Shown here in pieces: positions 40,198 through 49,539 of a DNA stretch of 57,949 nt. Location of the stretch: NCBI RefSeq assembly GCF_900547735.1, contig NZ_URHZ01000030.1, positions 1 through 57,949 of the forward strand, read 5' to 3'. The notes below the pieces were generated by a model. That model saw only the letters and a list, made by a program, of their open reading frames with translations, did no database searches and was not told the DNA's origin. This stretch comes from an uncultured Clostridium sp. Lineage in GTDB: Bacteria > Bacillota > Clostridia > Lachnospirales > Lachnospiraceae. Within the stretch, counting starts at the first letter, position 1, and every line of letters begins with the position of its first letter. The position numbers and the translations under genes were made by a program.

Positions 40198-42460
40198 AAT
40201 TACCGTAAAGCCATTTCTCAAATTCACCGGCTGGAAGAGGTCTTGAAAAAACATACCCCTGCACCATATCGCACCGCACGCCGCGCAGGTACTCAAGCTG
40301 TTCTTCCTCCTCAATCCCTTCCGCCACGGTCTGCACCTTCAGCCGTTTCGAAAGCTCGATCAGACAGGTAATGACATCCTTTGCCTTCTCCCCGTCCATA
40401 TTTACGAAAAAGGAGCGGTCCAGCTTCAGTGTATCCACGTCAAATTCTTTCAAAAGTCCCAGCGAAGAAAAACCGGAGCCGAAATCATCCAGGGAACACA
40501 GAAAGCCCAGGGCGTGCATTCTGTCAATTGCCTCTTTGACAAGATGGATCTGGCTGTTATTAAAAAAGATGGACTCCGTCAGTTCAAATTCAATCATTCC
40601 GCCCGGAATTTCATACTGCCCGGCTATCTCTGCAAAGCGGTCCAGAAAATCGGGTTCTTTAAAGTGCTGCCTCGATAAGTTCACCGAGATCGGAATCAGC
40701 TCTCTCCCCTCCCTGCGCCACCGGTTCAGAAGGATGCAGACTTCGGTATAAACATAGAGATCCAGCCGGCAGATTTTACCGTTCTGCTCAAACAGCGGGA
40801 TAAAATCGGACGGATAAATCATTCCCTTCTGAGGATGGTTCCACCGGACCAGCGCTTCGGCCCCCTCCGGCTTTCCGCTTTCAAGGCGCACTTTCGGCTG
40901 CAGATAAACCTGAAAATCGTGTTCTTCAAGCGACTGGTCAAAGAGGCTGTTCAATTCCTGCTCTTTCTTAATTTTTAGAATCAGGGCATCGTCGTAAAAA
41001 ATGCATTCCCCTGAAACTTCCGGATTGCTGTTCCGGCAGGAAATTCTCGCCCGGTCCTGAAGCAGGGTAATCTCCTGTTTCGGGTCCTCCACAAGGCAGG
41101 CTCCCTGCCTGAAGCTCAGGTGAAGGCCGCGCAGCTCCTCCTCATTAAACTGATTAATGTCATGTATCATTTCATCCAGTCTTTTCCGGACTGTTTCCGG
41201 TTCGTGTTCCCTGAGGCAGAGAAAATAATGATCCGTCTCTCCCCGGGCCGAGAATTCCCCTGCCTCCGCCTTCATATGGCGGTCCAGGACAGCGGCGATA
41301 TGGCTGAGAATCCTGTTTCCGGCCTCGATTCCAAATCTTTCATTGACCATTTTAAAACCGCTGACATCCAGCAGCACAATCGTATAGGTACGGGGCTTCA
41401 TCGTTTTTGATAATTCCCTGTATTTGAGCTGGAAAGCAATATTGTTGCTCCCGTCCGTAATCGGATCGAAAAAGGCGAGATATTCCAGTTGTTTCCGGTG
41501 CATATTGTAAAAACGGTATACATTGTGGAGCAGCAGAAAAAAGACCAGTATTGTAATTCCCAGGACGCCCAGAGAGCGGAAAATGTACCTCTGCGCATCT
41601 CCCGATATAATGTCTGCAGGGATTAACGTCAGAACAAACCAGTCGTTGACTCCCAGGGCATTGTAGGACATGAACGTCTCCTGGCCGTCCACTGCATTAA
41701 AATGCAGGATACCGTCCTCTCCGTTCTTCATATCCTTCTGCATATTCCTGATAGCGGCAATTGCCTTCTGTTCTTTCTCGTCCCGGAATATGTCCTCCAG
41801 TTGAAGGAACCGATTCAGATCGGTCGGCGAGATCACCACCTGTCCGCCGCTGTCGACAATACAACTGAGCATCTGTCCCCTGAAATTCTTGGAAGAAATC
41901 ATCGACTGCATCTTCTCTTTATCACGTATCCCGACCAGAACTCCTTCGATTTTTTCCCCGTGATACACGGGTACGGAATAGAAAACCCATTTGCCCCCGA
42001 CATAATTGGCCCGGGTCTCGCCGTGAAAGGAGGCCTGGATGGAAGCGGCATCAAAAAATTCTTCCGGCTTTTCCACCAAATCCTTAGAGAATACCGAGGA
42101 TGAGACGGCAGATCCCTGCCTGTCGATCAGTATCAGCGGACGAAAATCCAGCATCGCAGCATTGCGGTCCAAAAATTCCTGCAGTTTCCCATCTCCCTGC
42201 TCCGGCCCGATTTGGGAGATGGAGCAGGATATCAGCTCCAGGCTGGTCATTTTATTTCTCATGGATTCCCCGATTTCCGCAGTCATATGGGTCGTTACAT
42301 CACTCAGATAAAGCTCCGTATTATCGGATAAAATAACATGAAGCTTTCCTGCGTTCCATATCAGGACGCTGAAAATAAAGATGAGAAGGGCTGAGAGCAG
42401 CCACATTTGCCTACCTCTTCGGTAAACCGGTTTTTGATAATCCGATAAATCCTGTTTCAA
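40196..42460 (-). CDS. Membrane cyclic-di-GMP phosphodiesterase (Cache-like, degenerate GGDEF, EAL)
   Basis: A 754-residue signalling protein. Helix 1 is at about 17-37, an extracellular Cache-like sensor at 40-290, helix 2 at about 293-316. A GGDEF domain (about 335-470) has its active motif replaced (FSARGETDHYF), so it should not make c-di-GMP. The EAL domain (about 495-750) keeps the key residues: EALVRW, SVNLS, ELTE, DDFGSG, LKLD, AEGIE and QGY. It should therefore hydrolyse c-di-GMP. Start is TTG at 42460 with AGGAG upstream. Divergent from the GntR-type regulator. Confidence 0.93.
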   Translation of the reverse strand: MKQDLSDYQKPVYRRGRQMWLLSALLIFIFSVLIWNAGKLHVILSDNTELYLSDVTTHMTAEIGESMRNKMTSLELISCSISQIGPEQGDGKLQEFLDRNAAMLDFRPLILIDRQGSAVSSSVFSKDLVEKPEEFFDAASIQASFHGETRANYVGGKWVFYSVPVYHGEKIEGVLVGIRDKEKMQSMISSKNFRGQMLSCIVDSGGQVVISPTDLNRFLQLEDIFRDEKEQKAIAAIRNMQKDMKNGEDGILHFNAVDGQETFMSYNALGVNDWFVLTLIPADIISGDAQRYIFRSLGVLGITILVFFLLLHNVYRFYNMHRKQLEYLAFFDPITDGSNNIAFQLKYRELSKTMKPRTYTIVLLDVSGFKMVNERFGIEAGNRILSHIAAVLDRHMKAEAGEFSARGETDHYFLCLREHEPETVRKRLDEMIHDINQFNEEELRGLHLSFRQGACLVEDPKQEITLLQDRARISCRNSNPEVSGECIFYDDALILKIKKEQELNSLFDQSLEEHDFQVYLQPKVRLESGKPEGAEALVRWNHPQKGMIYPSDFIPLFEQNGKICRLDLYVYTEVCILLNRWRREGRELIPISVNLSRQHFKEPDFLDRFAEIAGQYEIPGGMIEFELTESIFFNNSQIHLVKEAIDRMHALGFLCSLDDFGSGFSSLGLLKEFDVDTLKLDRSFFVNMDGEKAKDVITCLIELSKRLKVQTVAEGIEEEEQLEYLRGVRCDMVQGYVFSRPLPAGEFEKWLYGN

Positions 42461-42550
42461 AACTTCACACTCCTGCTTGCATTACTGTTGTCTGTCTTAA
42501 TTAAACAATTCTATTCTAAAAGGTGCAGCCGGACAAATCAATCAATTATT

Positions 42551-42566
42551 TGTGTACGTATACACA
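42551..42566. promoter_or_regulatory. Candidate GntR-type operator
   Basis: TGTGTACGTATACACA: arms TGTGTA/TACACA around CGTA. It is the GT-n-TA-n-AC type of palindrome bound by many GntR regulators, about 100 bases upstream of the double-GntR gene, and lies near a possible -10 (TACAAT, 42586-42591). Confidence 0.55.
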
Positions 42567-42665
42567 TAGTATAAGAGTTTTGTGCTACAATAAAGGAAGG
42601 ACGCTCAGCGGCAACTGACGTTCTTAAATCTATCCGTATTTTTACATTCAAAGGAGGATCGACAC

Positions 42666-44135
42666 GTGGAAAATAAACGGACACTGTTTGATTATTTATA
42701 TCAGCTTCTCCGGGAACAGATAGAGACGGGGTATCTCCAATATGGGGAGCCGTTCCCCTCCATGACCCAGCTCTGTGAGAATTATCACGTCGGCATCAGG
42801 ACGGTGAAAGACGTCCTGGAAACCCTGAAGGCCGAAGGATATATAAAGACGGCGGAACGCCGCCCGTCCGTTGTCTCCTACCGGCGTCCGGAGGCGGAGG
42901 ACAGCGGCACCGCCGCCCGTCTGCTGCTTGAAAAAAAGGATGCCATCCTGCAGGTCTATGAAACCATGACCCTGCTGATGCCACGCCTTTTTTCTTTCTC
43001 ACTGCAAAACTGCAGCAGAGAGAAACGGGATCTCTGCTTCTATGAATTGAAAAGGCTCAGGAAAAAAGATACACAGGCCCGTTGGAAAGCGGCTTCCTCT
43101 TCCCTTTACAACCTGCTTGACGCCTCGGGAAACCTGCTGCTTCGCGATCTGTTCACAAGTTTCGAAATCCATGCCAGGGTTCCTGCCTTTTTGGAGTCCG
43201 GGCCGTCTCCGTCCTTTTCCGAAGCATACCGCCGCTACAGCGATCCTGCCTGGATCATTGATGCGGTTGATACCGATTTACCATCGGAAGTTGAGGGACG
43301 CTTCACCGAAATGTATCATATCATCACCGCTTCTGTGCGCGGATATCTGAATGAAATATCCGCAGAGTACCAAATCGAGCCGGTGCAGCGGGAGCACTAC
43401 TACTCCTGGCATCCGGAGCAGGGGCGTGACCACTACTATATGCAGATAGTCCGCTCCCTGATTGATCAGATCGGGTTCGGCATCTACAAAGACGGCGATT
43501 TTCTTCCTTCCGAGGCCGCCCTCGCCGCAGAGTACGGCGTCTCGGTCGCTACCATACGTAAGGCAATCGCTACCCTGAACGAGCTTGGTTTCTGCCGCAC
43601 CTTCAACGTAAAAGGGACTCAGGTCTCTCTTTATAATGACGAAGCCGCCATCCGCTCCTTAAAGAGCAGGGTCCATAAGACGGATACCTTCACCTATCTG
43701 AGCGGCCTCCAGTTGATGGCGGTTGCCATCATTCCGGCGGCAGAACTGGCCTTTCCCCGGATAGGCCGAGAAGAGATAAAAGACCTCGGAAAGCAGCTCG
43801 GACGGACGGATCTCATTCCTTTGGACCGCCTGTTTGAATGCATTGTATCCCATCTTAGTCTGGAACCATTGAAAACCGTCCTGTGCGAGGTAAAAGACCT
43901 GCTTCACTGGGGCTATTATTTTTCCTTCTTTCCCGGAGGGTTTCAAATGTCCAACGAGATCAATAAAAAGAGCCTGCAGGCGTTTCACAGCCTGCAGGCC
44001 GGTGACAGGGACGGCTTTGCACGCCGGATGTCCCTGTGCTATTGTCATATTTTAACGGTGGTGCGTGATTTTATAGCAGCGTACGGACTGACGGAAGCGG
44101 ACGTTTTTGTCACACCGGAACCGCCGCCCCTTTAA
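42666..44135 (+). CDS. Regulator with two GntR winged-helix domains
   Basis: A 489-residue protein with two GntR DNA-binding domains. The first is residues 1-70 (LFDYLYQLLREQIETGYLQYG, SMTQLCENYHVGIRTVKDVL). The second is about 255-325 (YYMQIVRSLIDQIGFGIYKDG, PSEAALAAEYGVSVATIRKAI, then the wing CRTFNVKGTQVSLY). Each is followed by a helical segment of about 160 residues of unclear fold. A duplicated GntR domain in one chain is uncommon and suggests binding two half-sites or a pseudo-dimer. AGGAGG precedes the GTG/ATG-region start. Its 3' end overlaps the convergent GNAT gene by 26 bases. Target unknown. Confidence 0.85.
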   Translation: MENKRTLFDYLYQLLREQIETGYLQYGEPFPSMTQLCENYHVGIRTVKDVLETLKAEGYIKTAERRPSVVSYRRPEAEDSGTAARLLLEKKDAILQVYETMTLLMPRLFSFSLQNCSREKRDLCFYELKRLRKKDTQARWKAASSSLYNLLDASGNLLLRDLFTSFEIHARVPAFLESGPSPSFSEAYRRYSDPAWIIDAVDTDLPSEVEGRFTEMYHIITASVRGYLNEISAEYQIEPVQREHYYSWHPEQGRDHYYMQIVRSLIDQIGFGIYKDGDFLPSEAALAAEYGVSVATIRKAIATLNELGFCRTFNVKGTQVSLYNDEAAIRSLKSRVHKTDTFTYLSGLQLMAVAIIPAAELAFPRIGREEIKDLGKQLGRTDLIPLDRLFECIVSHLSLEPLKTVLCEVKDLLHWGYYFSFFPGGFQMSNEINKKSLQAFHSLQAGDRDGFARRMSLCYCHILTVVRDFIAAYGLTEADVFVTPEPPPL

Positions 44136-44640
44136 AGTCCTCCCGGACCGCCGCCATGTCCCGGTAATCCCACGGCTCCCCGTTAAAGCAGTCGTAGTCC
44201 CGGTGAAGCTCTTCATCCTTAAATCCCACCGAGAGATAGCATCTGTGAGCCGCCTCGTTAACCGTAAAGACACCCAGCGTCACCCGCTCCACTCTGAGAA
44301 TATCGAACGCATACCGGAGGGCCAGGGTAACCATTTCCCTTCCGTATCCTTTGCCGCGCTCCATGGGGTTTACCACGATAAATCCCATGTGGGCGCTGTT
44401 TTTCGCATAATCCACCCTGCGGAAGGAAAAATGGCCGCAGGGGTTTCCCTTCTCGTCCACGGCCAGGAAGATCCAGGCATTATCGTCCGAAAGGAAGTCC
44501 TCCCAGTATTGCTCCAACTGCTCCTTTGTGAGCGGATAAGAGAAGCGGTCCGCCCTCCACAGGCGCACGGTCCTCTCGTCCTTCAGCCAGTCCATCAGAT
44601 AACCGGCGTCCCCTGGTTTATATGGTCTTAAACGCAGCAT
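44110..44640 (-). CDS. GNAT acetyltransferase (RimJ/RimL-like)
   Basis: A 176-residue GNAT enzyme of the ribosomal-protein/small-molecule acetyltransferase type. Motif A: MGFIVVNPMERGKGYGREMVTLAL with the R-x-x-G-x-G acetyl-CoA loop; motif B: RVTLGVFTVNEAAHRCYLSVGF. The start follows GGAGGAAG. Convergent overlap of 26 bases with the GntR-type gene. The acceptor is unknown. Confidence 0.88.
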   Translation of the reverse strand: MLRLRPYKPGDAGYLMDWLKDERTVRLWRADRFSYPLTKEQLEQYWEDFLSDDNAWIFLAVDEKGNPCGHFSFRRVDYAKNSAHMGFIVVNPMERGKGYGREMVTLALRYAFDILRVERVTLGVFTVNEAAHRCYLSVGFKDEELHRDYDCFNGEPWDYRDMAAVREDFKGAAVPV

Positions 44641-44668
44641 TTTCTTCCTCCTTTGCCTGCTTTTTCTC

Positions 44669-46789
44669 CTACAGATTCAGTTTTTCGTAACTTCTTTCCA
44701 GATAGAGATCCAGTTTCCGTTTCAGCTCCCTGTTCTCCTCGTGTTCCAGGAGCGGGTCCCGATCCATCAGTTCCTTTACCTCCTCGGATACGGTTTTCAG
44801 AATATCGGCATCGGTAAAGATGTCGGCCAGACGGAATTCCAGATCCCCGCTCTGGCGCACGCCGAAGAGATCCCCCGGACCCCTGAGCTTCAGATCTTCG
44901 GAGGCGATGAAAAAGCCGTCGTTGGATTTATTGAGGATTTCCAGACGTTTTCTGGCATCCTCCTCGCCGGAGCTGTTCACCATGATGCAGTAGGACTGGT
45001 CCTTTCCACGGCCTACGCGGCCCCTCAGCTGATGGAGCTGGGCAAGACCGAAGCGCTCCGCATTTTCTATCATCATGATGGTTGCATTCGGCACATTGAT
45101 GCCGACCTCGATGACCGTTGTGGACACCAGGACCTGTATCTCATTGGCGGCGAAAAGCTCCATAATCGCATTCTTCTCTTTTGCCTTCATCTTTCCGTGC
45201 AGATATTCCACGCGGATATCCGCAGGAAGATGTTCCCTCAGGGTTTTAGTATAGTCGATTACGTTCTCGGCCTCCAGCATCTCGCTGGCCTCCACCATCG
45301 GGCAGATGACATAGGCCTGGCGGCCCGCTCCCGCCTCCCTCTCGATAAAACGGTAGGCATTTTCGCGGTAATCCTTTCCTACCACGCAGTTTTTGATGGC
45401 CTGGCGGCCCGCCGGGAGTTCATCGATGATGGAGATATCCAAATCCCCGTAGATAATGATTGCCAGCGTACGCGGTATCGGTGTGGCGCTCATGACCAGG
45501 ATATGCGGCTCCATGCCCTTGCTGCCGAGCATCTCCCTCTGTCCCACGCCAAATCGGTGCTGTTCATCGGTGATGACAAGCCCCAGCTTATCATAGACGA
45601 CTTTTTCCTGGATCAGCGCATGGGTTCCGATGATGATATCGGCCTCATGGCCTGCAATTTTTTCATATGCCAGCCTTTTTTCCTTCGCCGTCATGGAACC
45701 GGTGAGGAGGATCGGTTTAACAGGCAGTGAGAGGCCCGTAAACAGCTCATTCATCGATTCAAAGTGCTGTCTGGCCAAAACCTCCGTCGGAACCATTAAA
45801 GCGCCCTGAAAGCCGTTATACGCGGCCTGAAGGAGGGCCAGGACGGCGATGATCGTCTTGCCGGAGCCGACGTCGCCCTGAATCAGGCGGTTCATGACGC
45901 GGCCTCCCGACAGATCCGCATAGACCTCGCCTAAAACCTTTTTCTGGGCCCCCGTGAGGGCAAACGGAAGTTTTTCCTCCAGCGCCGCGGCCTCCCCGCC
46001 GATTTTAAACGGACAGGGGCTTTGCCTGTCCTCTTTTTTATCCTTCAAAAGCCGTACGGACAGCAGGAACATGAAGAATTCATCAAATACCAGCCGCTTC
46101 CTGGAAAAGAGCAGCTCCGTCTCATCCTTGGGAAAATGGATGTGCTCCAGGGCAAAATTGTATTCCGCCAGTTCATACTTTATCCTGAGTCCGGCGGGCA
46201 GATAATCGCGCTCCGTATTGCGGGCCTCCAGGGCCTCCGCCACGGTCTTTGCAATCGTTTTATTGCCCAGCCCCTTGGTCTGGCCGTAAATCGGCTGCAT
46301 CGAGTGCACGAGGGATGCATATTTTTCCGGCCGGTAGATTTCCGGCTGCTCCATTGTGAGGCGGCCGCGCTTTTTCACGATCCGGCCCCGGAAAATAAAG
46401 TGTTCCCCCGCCTTTAAGGTTCCTCTTAAATAGGGCATATTGAACCAGGTGAGGGTCAGAAACCCGCTGATATCGCGCAGCGTCACCGTCGTCACCTGAA
46501 GGTGCCCGTATTTCACTACATCCGCCGTCTTCGTAAGCATTCCGGCCACGGCGGCCATGGTCTCGGGAAGCAGTTCCGATATGGGCTGCGGTTCGCGGAA
46601 GGTATCGTAGGCTCTGGGGTAATAGTGGAGCAGCTCCTCCACGGTCTCCACGCCCAGCTTACCGAAAAGTTTGGCAGTCTTGTCCCCGATGCCCTTCAGG
46701 GAGGTAACCGGCAGTTCCGTAAAGCCGGTTTCTTTCTTAACCGGGCCGCTTTCTGTATTTACATCTTTTTTGGAATTATCATTTCTCAT
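44669..46789 (-). CDS. recG: ATP-dependent DNA helicase RecG
   Basis: Branched-DNA helicase that reverses stalled replication forks. 706 residues: wedge/OB domain (TSLKGIGDKTAKLFGKLGVE, VTVTLRDISGFLTLTWFN) then the superfamily 2 helicase core with Walker A IQGDVGSGKTIIA, motif II ITDEQHRFGVGQR, MSATPIPRT and motif VI QLRGRVGRG. The start MRNDNSKK at 46789 is preferred by family length; the ribosome site (GCAGG) is weak, so a few codons either way are possible. Follows yloV. Confidence 0.96.
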   Translation of the reverse strand: MRNDNSKKDVNTESGPVKKETGFTELPVTSLKGIGDKTAKLFGKLGVETVEELLHYYPRAYDTFREPQPISELLPETMAAVAGMLTKTADVVKYGHLQVTTVTLRDISGFLTLTWFNMPYLRGTLKAGEHFIFRGRIVKKRGRLTMEQPEIYRPEKYASLVHSMQPIYGQTKGLGNKTIAKTVAEALEARNTERDYLPAGLRIKYELAEYNFALEHIHFPKDETELLFSRKRLVFDEFFMFLLSVRLLKDKKEDRQSPCPFKIGGEAAALEEKLPFALTGAQKKVLGEVYADLSGGRVMNRLIQGDVGSGKTIIAVLALLQAAYNGFQGALMVPTEVLARQHFESMNELFTGLSLPVKPILLTGSMTAKEKRLAYEKIAGHEADIIIGTHALIQEKVVYDKLGLVITDEQHRFGVGQREMLGSKGMEPHILVMSATPIPRTLAIIIYGDLDISIIDELPAGRQAIKNCVVGKDYRENAYRFIEREAGAGRQAYVICPMVEASEMLEAENVIDYTKTLREHLPADIRVEYLHGKMKAKEKNAIMELFAANEIQVLVSTTVIEVGINVPNATIMMIENAERFGLAQLHQLRGRVGRGKDQSYCIMVNSSGEEDARKRLEILNKSNDGFFIASEDLKLRGPGDLFGVRQSGDLEFRLADIFTDADILKTVSEEVKELMDRDPLLEHEENRELKRKLDLYLERSYEKLNL

Positions 46790-46823
46790 TGTTGTTTTAC
46801 CTGCAAAAATTATATTGAACAAC

Positions 46824-46862
46824 GAAAAGAACGCTTCGCGGACTTTTCATTACCACTTAACG
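46824..46862. repeat. GAAAAG/CTTTTC hairpin, family 4, copy
   Basis: GAAAAG (46824-46829) pairs with CTTTTC (46843-46848) around CGCttcGCG. The following CATTACCACTTAACGAA matches the repeat at 16196-16222. Confidence 0.75.
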
Positions 46863-46908
46863 AAAGAAACAGAGGCGGACCGGAATCGTCAGCCCTGGTC
46901 TGCCTCTG
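46862..46908 (-). terminator. Terminator after yloV
   Basis: CAGAGGCGGACC (46870-46881) pairs with GGTCTGCCTCTG (46897-46908). On the minus strand TTTCTTTC follows. It lies 25 bases after the yloV stop and would separate recG partially. Confidence 0.75.
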
Positions 46909-46933
46909 TATCATCATTGTACCTGTCCCGCCG

Positions 46934-48604
46934 TTACTCTACTGAAATCATATAGTAATAGATCGGCTGGCCTCCGTTGTGAAGCTCTATCTCACAGCCG
47001 GTAAACTCCTCCTGCACTTTTGCGTACAGGACTCCGGCCTCCTCTTCCTTAATATCCTCGCCGTAGTAGATGGAAATCAGTTCCGACTCTTCGTCAATCA
47101 TGGCGCGGAGTGTCTGAAGAGCTACCTCTTCCACCTCTTTACCGACCGCCAGCATGCCGCTGTCGCCGATTCCCATGATATCGCCCTCGGTGATCTCCAT
47201 TCCGTCGATGGAGGTGTTGCGCACCGCATAAGTAATCTGGCCGCTCTTTACGCGTCCCATCTCCTGAATCATCAGCTCCAGGTTTTCCTCCGGGGAGAGA
47301 TCCGGCGCAAAATTGATGATGGCCGTAATTCCCTGCGGAACCGTCCTGGAAGGAACAACGACAATCTTCTTATCCTTGACAAGGCTCTTTGCCTGCTCCG
47401 CCGCCAGGATGATATTCTTGTTGTTCGGCAGGATGTAGATGGTGTCGGCATTGACACAGTCGATGGCGTTGAGCATGTCTTCCGTGCTCGGGTTCATCGT
47501 CTGTCCGCCCTCGATGAGGTAATCGGCGCCGATGCCCTTAAAGATCCCGCTCATGCCTTCTCCGATGGAAACGGCGATAAAGCCATATGTTTTTCTCGGT
47601 TCCCTGGCCTTCTCCTCTTCCTTCTGCTCCCTGGCCAGTTTCTCGGCATCCTTGATCAGCCTCTCCTGATGTTCTTCCCTCATGTTGTCAATCTTCATTC
47701 TTGAGAGGGAACCGTAGGTGAGGGCTTTCTGGATTGCCAGGCCCGGATCGTTGGTGTGGACGTGAACCTTTACCATATCGTCGTCGGACACCACCACGAT
47801 GGAGTCTCCGATGGATTCGAGATAGCTCTTAAATTCATGTTCCGTCTTCTGGTTGTATGTCTTCTCAATATTCACAATAAACTCGGTGCAGTAACCGAAT
47901 TTAATGTCGAAATCACCGGCAGCGCTGCCGGTCTGAAGTGACGCCTGGGGAGCCTTAACCGCTCCCTCGACGGATAAATCAATCTCCTTGCCCATGAGGC
48001 CGTCCAGACAGCCCTTTAACACCTGCATCAGGCCCTGGCCGCCGGAATCCACAACGCCTGCCTCCTTAAGAATCGGCAGCATCTCCGGCGTCTGGCTCAG
48101 CACATAGTCGCCATGCTCTATCACCTTCTGCGCAAATTCTACAATATCCTCCGTCTGTGACACAAGTTCGGAGGCCTTGTCCGCCATTCCCTTGGCAACC
48201 GTGAGGATCGTGCCTTCCTTCGGCTTCATGACGGCCTTATACGCCGTCTCGGTTCCCCGGTTGAACGCATTGGCAAGCGTCGTTGTCGTGATGACGTCCA
48301 CATTCTTGATTTCCTTCGTAAAGCCGCGGAAAAGCTGGGAAAGAATTACACCTGAGTTACCTCTGGCTCCTCTTAAAGAACCGGATGAAATCGCCTTGGC
48401 GAGAGACTCCATGGTCGGCGCTTCAATCGCCGCAACCTCTCTGGCCGCTGAAAGTATCGTCATCGTCATATTCGTTCCCGTATCGCCGTCCGGCACGGGG
48501 AATACGTTCAGCTCATTAATCCATTCTTTATTAGCCTCAAGGCCTTTTGCTCCGGCCAGAAATGCTTTTTTCAGCATCTCGGCGTCTATATAGTTCATAC
48601 CCAC
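46934..48604 (-). CDS. DAK2/DegV-domain protein (FakA/YloV family)
   Basis: A 556-residue protein of the YloV/FakA family; in staphylococci FakA is the ATP-binding subunit of fatty acid kinase, with FakB carrying the lipid. The N-terminal DAK2 nucleotide domain shows FPVPDGDTGTNMTMTI and GSLRGARGNSGVILSQLFRG (residues 30-110). A middle cluster contains DSGGQGLMQVLKG, and the C-terminal half begins AREPRKTYGFIAVSIGEGM. The GTG at 48604, 8 bases after AAGGAGG, is preferred to the ATG six bases on. Encoded with yloU upstream and recG downstream. Confidence 0.93.
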   Translation of the reverse strand: MGMNYIDAEMLKKAFLAGAKGLEANKEWINELNVFPVPDGDTGTNMTMTILSAAREVAAIEAPTMESLAKAISSGSLRGARGNSGVILSQLFRGFTKEIKNVDVITTTTLANAFNRGTETAYKAVMKPKEGTILTVAKGMADKASELVSQTEDIVEFAQKVIEHGDYVLSQTPEMLPILKEAGVVDSGGQGLMQVLKGCLDGLMGKEIDLSVEGAVKAPQASLQTGSAAGDFDIKFGYCTEFIVNIEKTYNQKTEHEFKSYLESIGDSIVVVSDDDMVKVHVHTNDPGLAIQKALTYGSLSRMKIDNMREEHQERLIKDAEKLAREQKEEEKAREPRKTYGFIAVSIGEGMSGIFKGIGADYLIEGGQTMNPSTEDMLNAIDCVNADTIYILPNNKNIILAAEQAKSLVKDKKIVVVPSRTVPQGITAIINFAPDLSPEENLELMIQEMGRVKSGQITYAVRNTSIDGMEITEGDIMGIGDSGMLAVGKEVEEVALQTLRAMIDEESELISIYYGEDIKEEEAGVLYAKVQEEFTGCEIELHNGGQPIYYYMISVE

Positions 48605-48617
48605 GGGTAGTTCCTCC

Positions 48618-48974
48618 TTAATCTATCACTCTTACGCCTTCAACGAAGATATTGATCTTCTCGACCGTCATGCCTGTAAATTCTTCAACTTTATATTTAA
48701 CATTCTCTATCAGGTTGTCTGCAACAGTTGAAATACTTACACCATAGCTGACAATGACGTGGAAGTCAATGCTGATTTCATTCTCTTTGATGGAAACATT
48801 AATGCCATGGGTCAGACTGTCCCTCTTAAGCAGCTTTACCAGCCCGTCCTTCATACTTACAGCGGCCATACCGACTATGCCAAAGCATTCCACTGCTGTC
48901 GTTCCGGCATACATGGCGATTACTTCAGGGTCGATCTGGATCGAACCTAATTTATTATTAATGCGACCTTTCAT
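48618..48974 (-). CDS. Asp23/Gls24 family envelope-associated protein (YloU)
   Basis: A 118-residue Asp23/Gls24 protein. It has the hallmark IQIDPEVIAMYAGTTAVECFGIVGM at residues 12-36 and the VNVFVEGVRV-type ending (VEKINIFVEGVRVID). Members bind near the membrane in envelope stress responses, though YloU itself is unstudied. First gene of the yloU-yloV-recG operon and divergent from rpmB, the conserved Firmicute order. Confidence 0.95.
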   Translation of the reverse strand: MKGRINNKLGSIQIDPEVIAMYAGTTAVECFGIVGMAAVSMKDGLVKLLKRDSLTHGINVSIKENEISIDFHVIVSYGVSISTVADNLIENVKYKVEEFTGMTVEKINIFVEGVRVID

Positions 48975-49097
48975 ATCTCACAGCCTCCATTTCTTACTCA
49001 ATTACTGAGCTTTTTATGCCGGATGGCATTTGCGTATCCGGCTATTAGTGATTATACATTATTTTCACAAAAAAAGAAACAAATTTTTAAATTTCAC

Positions 49098-49126
49098 TTG
49101 CAAAATTCCATGCTTTCTGCTATTAT
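49098..49126 (+). promoter_or_regulatory. Promoter of rpmB
   Basis: TTGCAA (49098-49103), spacer 17, TATTAT (49121-49126). About 55 bases before the rpmB start, which has AAGGAGG. Confidence 0.65.
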
Positions 49127-49183
49127 AAATTTTGTTATGGATTTTTAATAGGAAGTCCAATGTTCGGTTAAGGAGGTGCAATA

Positions 49184-49369
49184 ATGGCTAAATGTGCAAT
49201 CTGTGAAAAAGCTGCCCACTTCGGTAATGCAGTAAGCCACTCACATAGAAGATCCAACAAAATGTGGAAAGCTAACGTTAAGTCTGTTAAGGTAAAAACT
49301 AACGGCGGAGCTCAGAAGATGTATGTATGTACTTCTTGCTTAAGAGCCGGTTTAGTAGAAAGAGCTTAA
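49184..49369 (+). CDS. rpmB: 50S ribosomal protein L28
   Basis: A 61-residue large-subunit protein. Family pattern: MAKCAICEKAAHFGNAVSHSHRRSNK, with two Cys pairs, CAIC at 4-7 and CTSC near residue 52, that make the zinc-binding form. AAGGAGG precedes the ATG by 7 bases. Divergent from yloU; followed by a terminator and a genome repeat. Confidence 0.97.
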   Translation: MAKCAICEKAAHFGNAVSHSHRRSNKMWKANVKSVKVKTNGGAQKMYVCTSCLRAGLVERA

Positions 49370-49386
49370 TCGTCATGGAAAGTGTG

Positions 49387-49418
49387 GCCCCTGGTATCTG
49401 CCGGGGGCTGTTTTTTTT
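49387..49418 (+). terminator. Terminator of rpmB
   Basis: GCCCCTGG (49387-49394) pairs with CCGGGGGC (49401-49408), followed by eight T (49411-49418). Confidence 0.9.
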
Positions 49419-49487
49419 ATATCATTTGAAAGTGCTCCTATGATATAAATCTTCCATAAGCACAAGAGCCCGGCACGCCGGACTCTT
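49416..49487. repeat. Composite palindromic repeat, family 3, copy B
   Basis: TTTATATCAT (49416-49425) pairs with ATGATATAAA (49440-49449). It is followed by the hairpin AAGAGCCCGGC (49464-49474)/GCCGGACTCTT (49477-49487). Read on the minus strand the order and sequence match copy A (3790-3918). Confidence 0.8.
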
Positions 49488-49539
49488 ACGTTATCTGCAA
49501 TAAGGAATTCTTTTTAAGATCCCCTCTGATTTGTTCACT

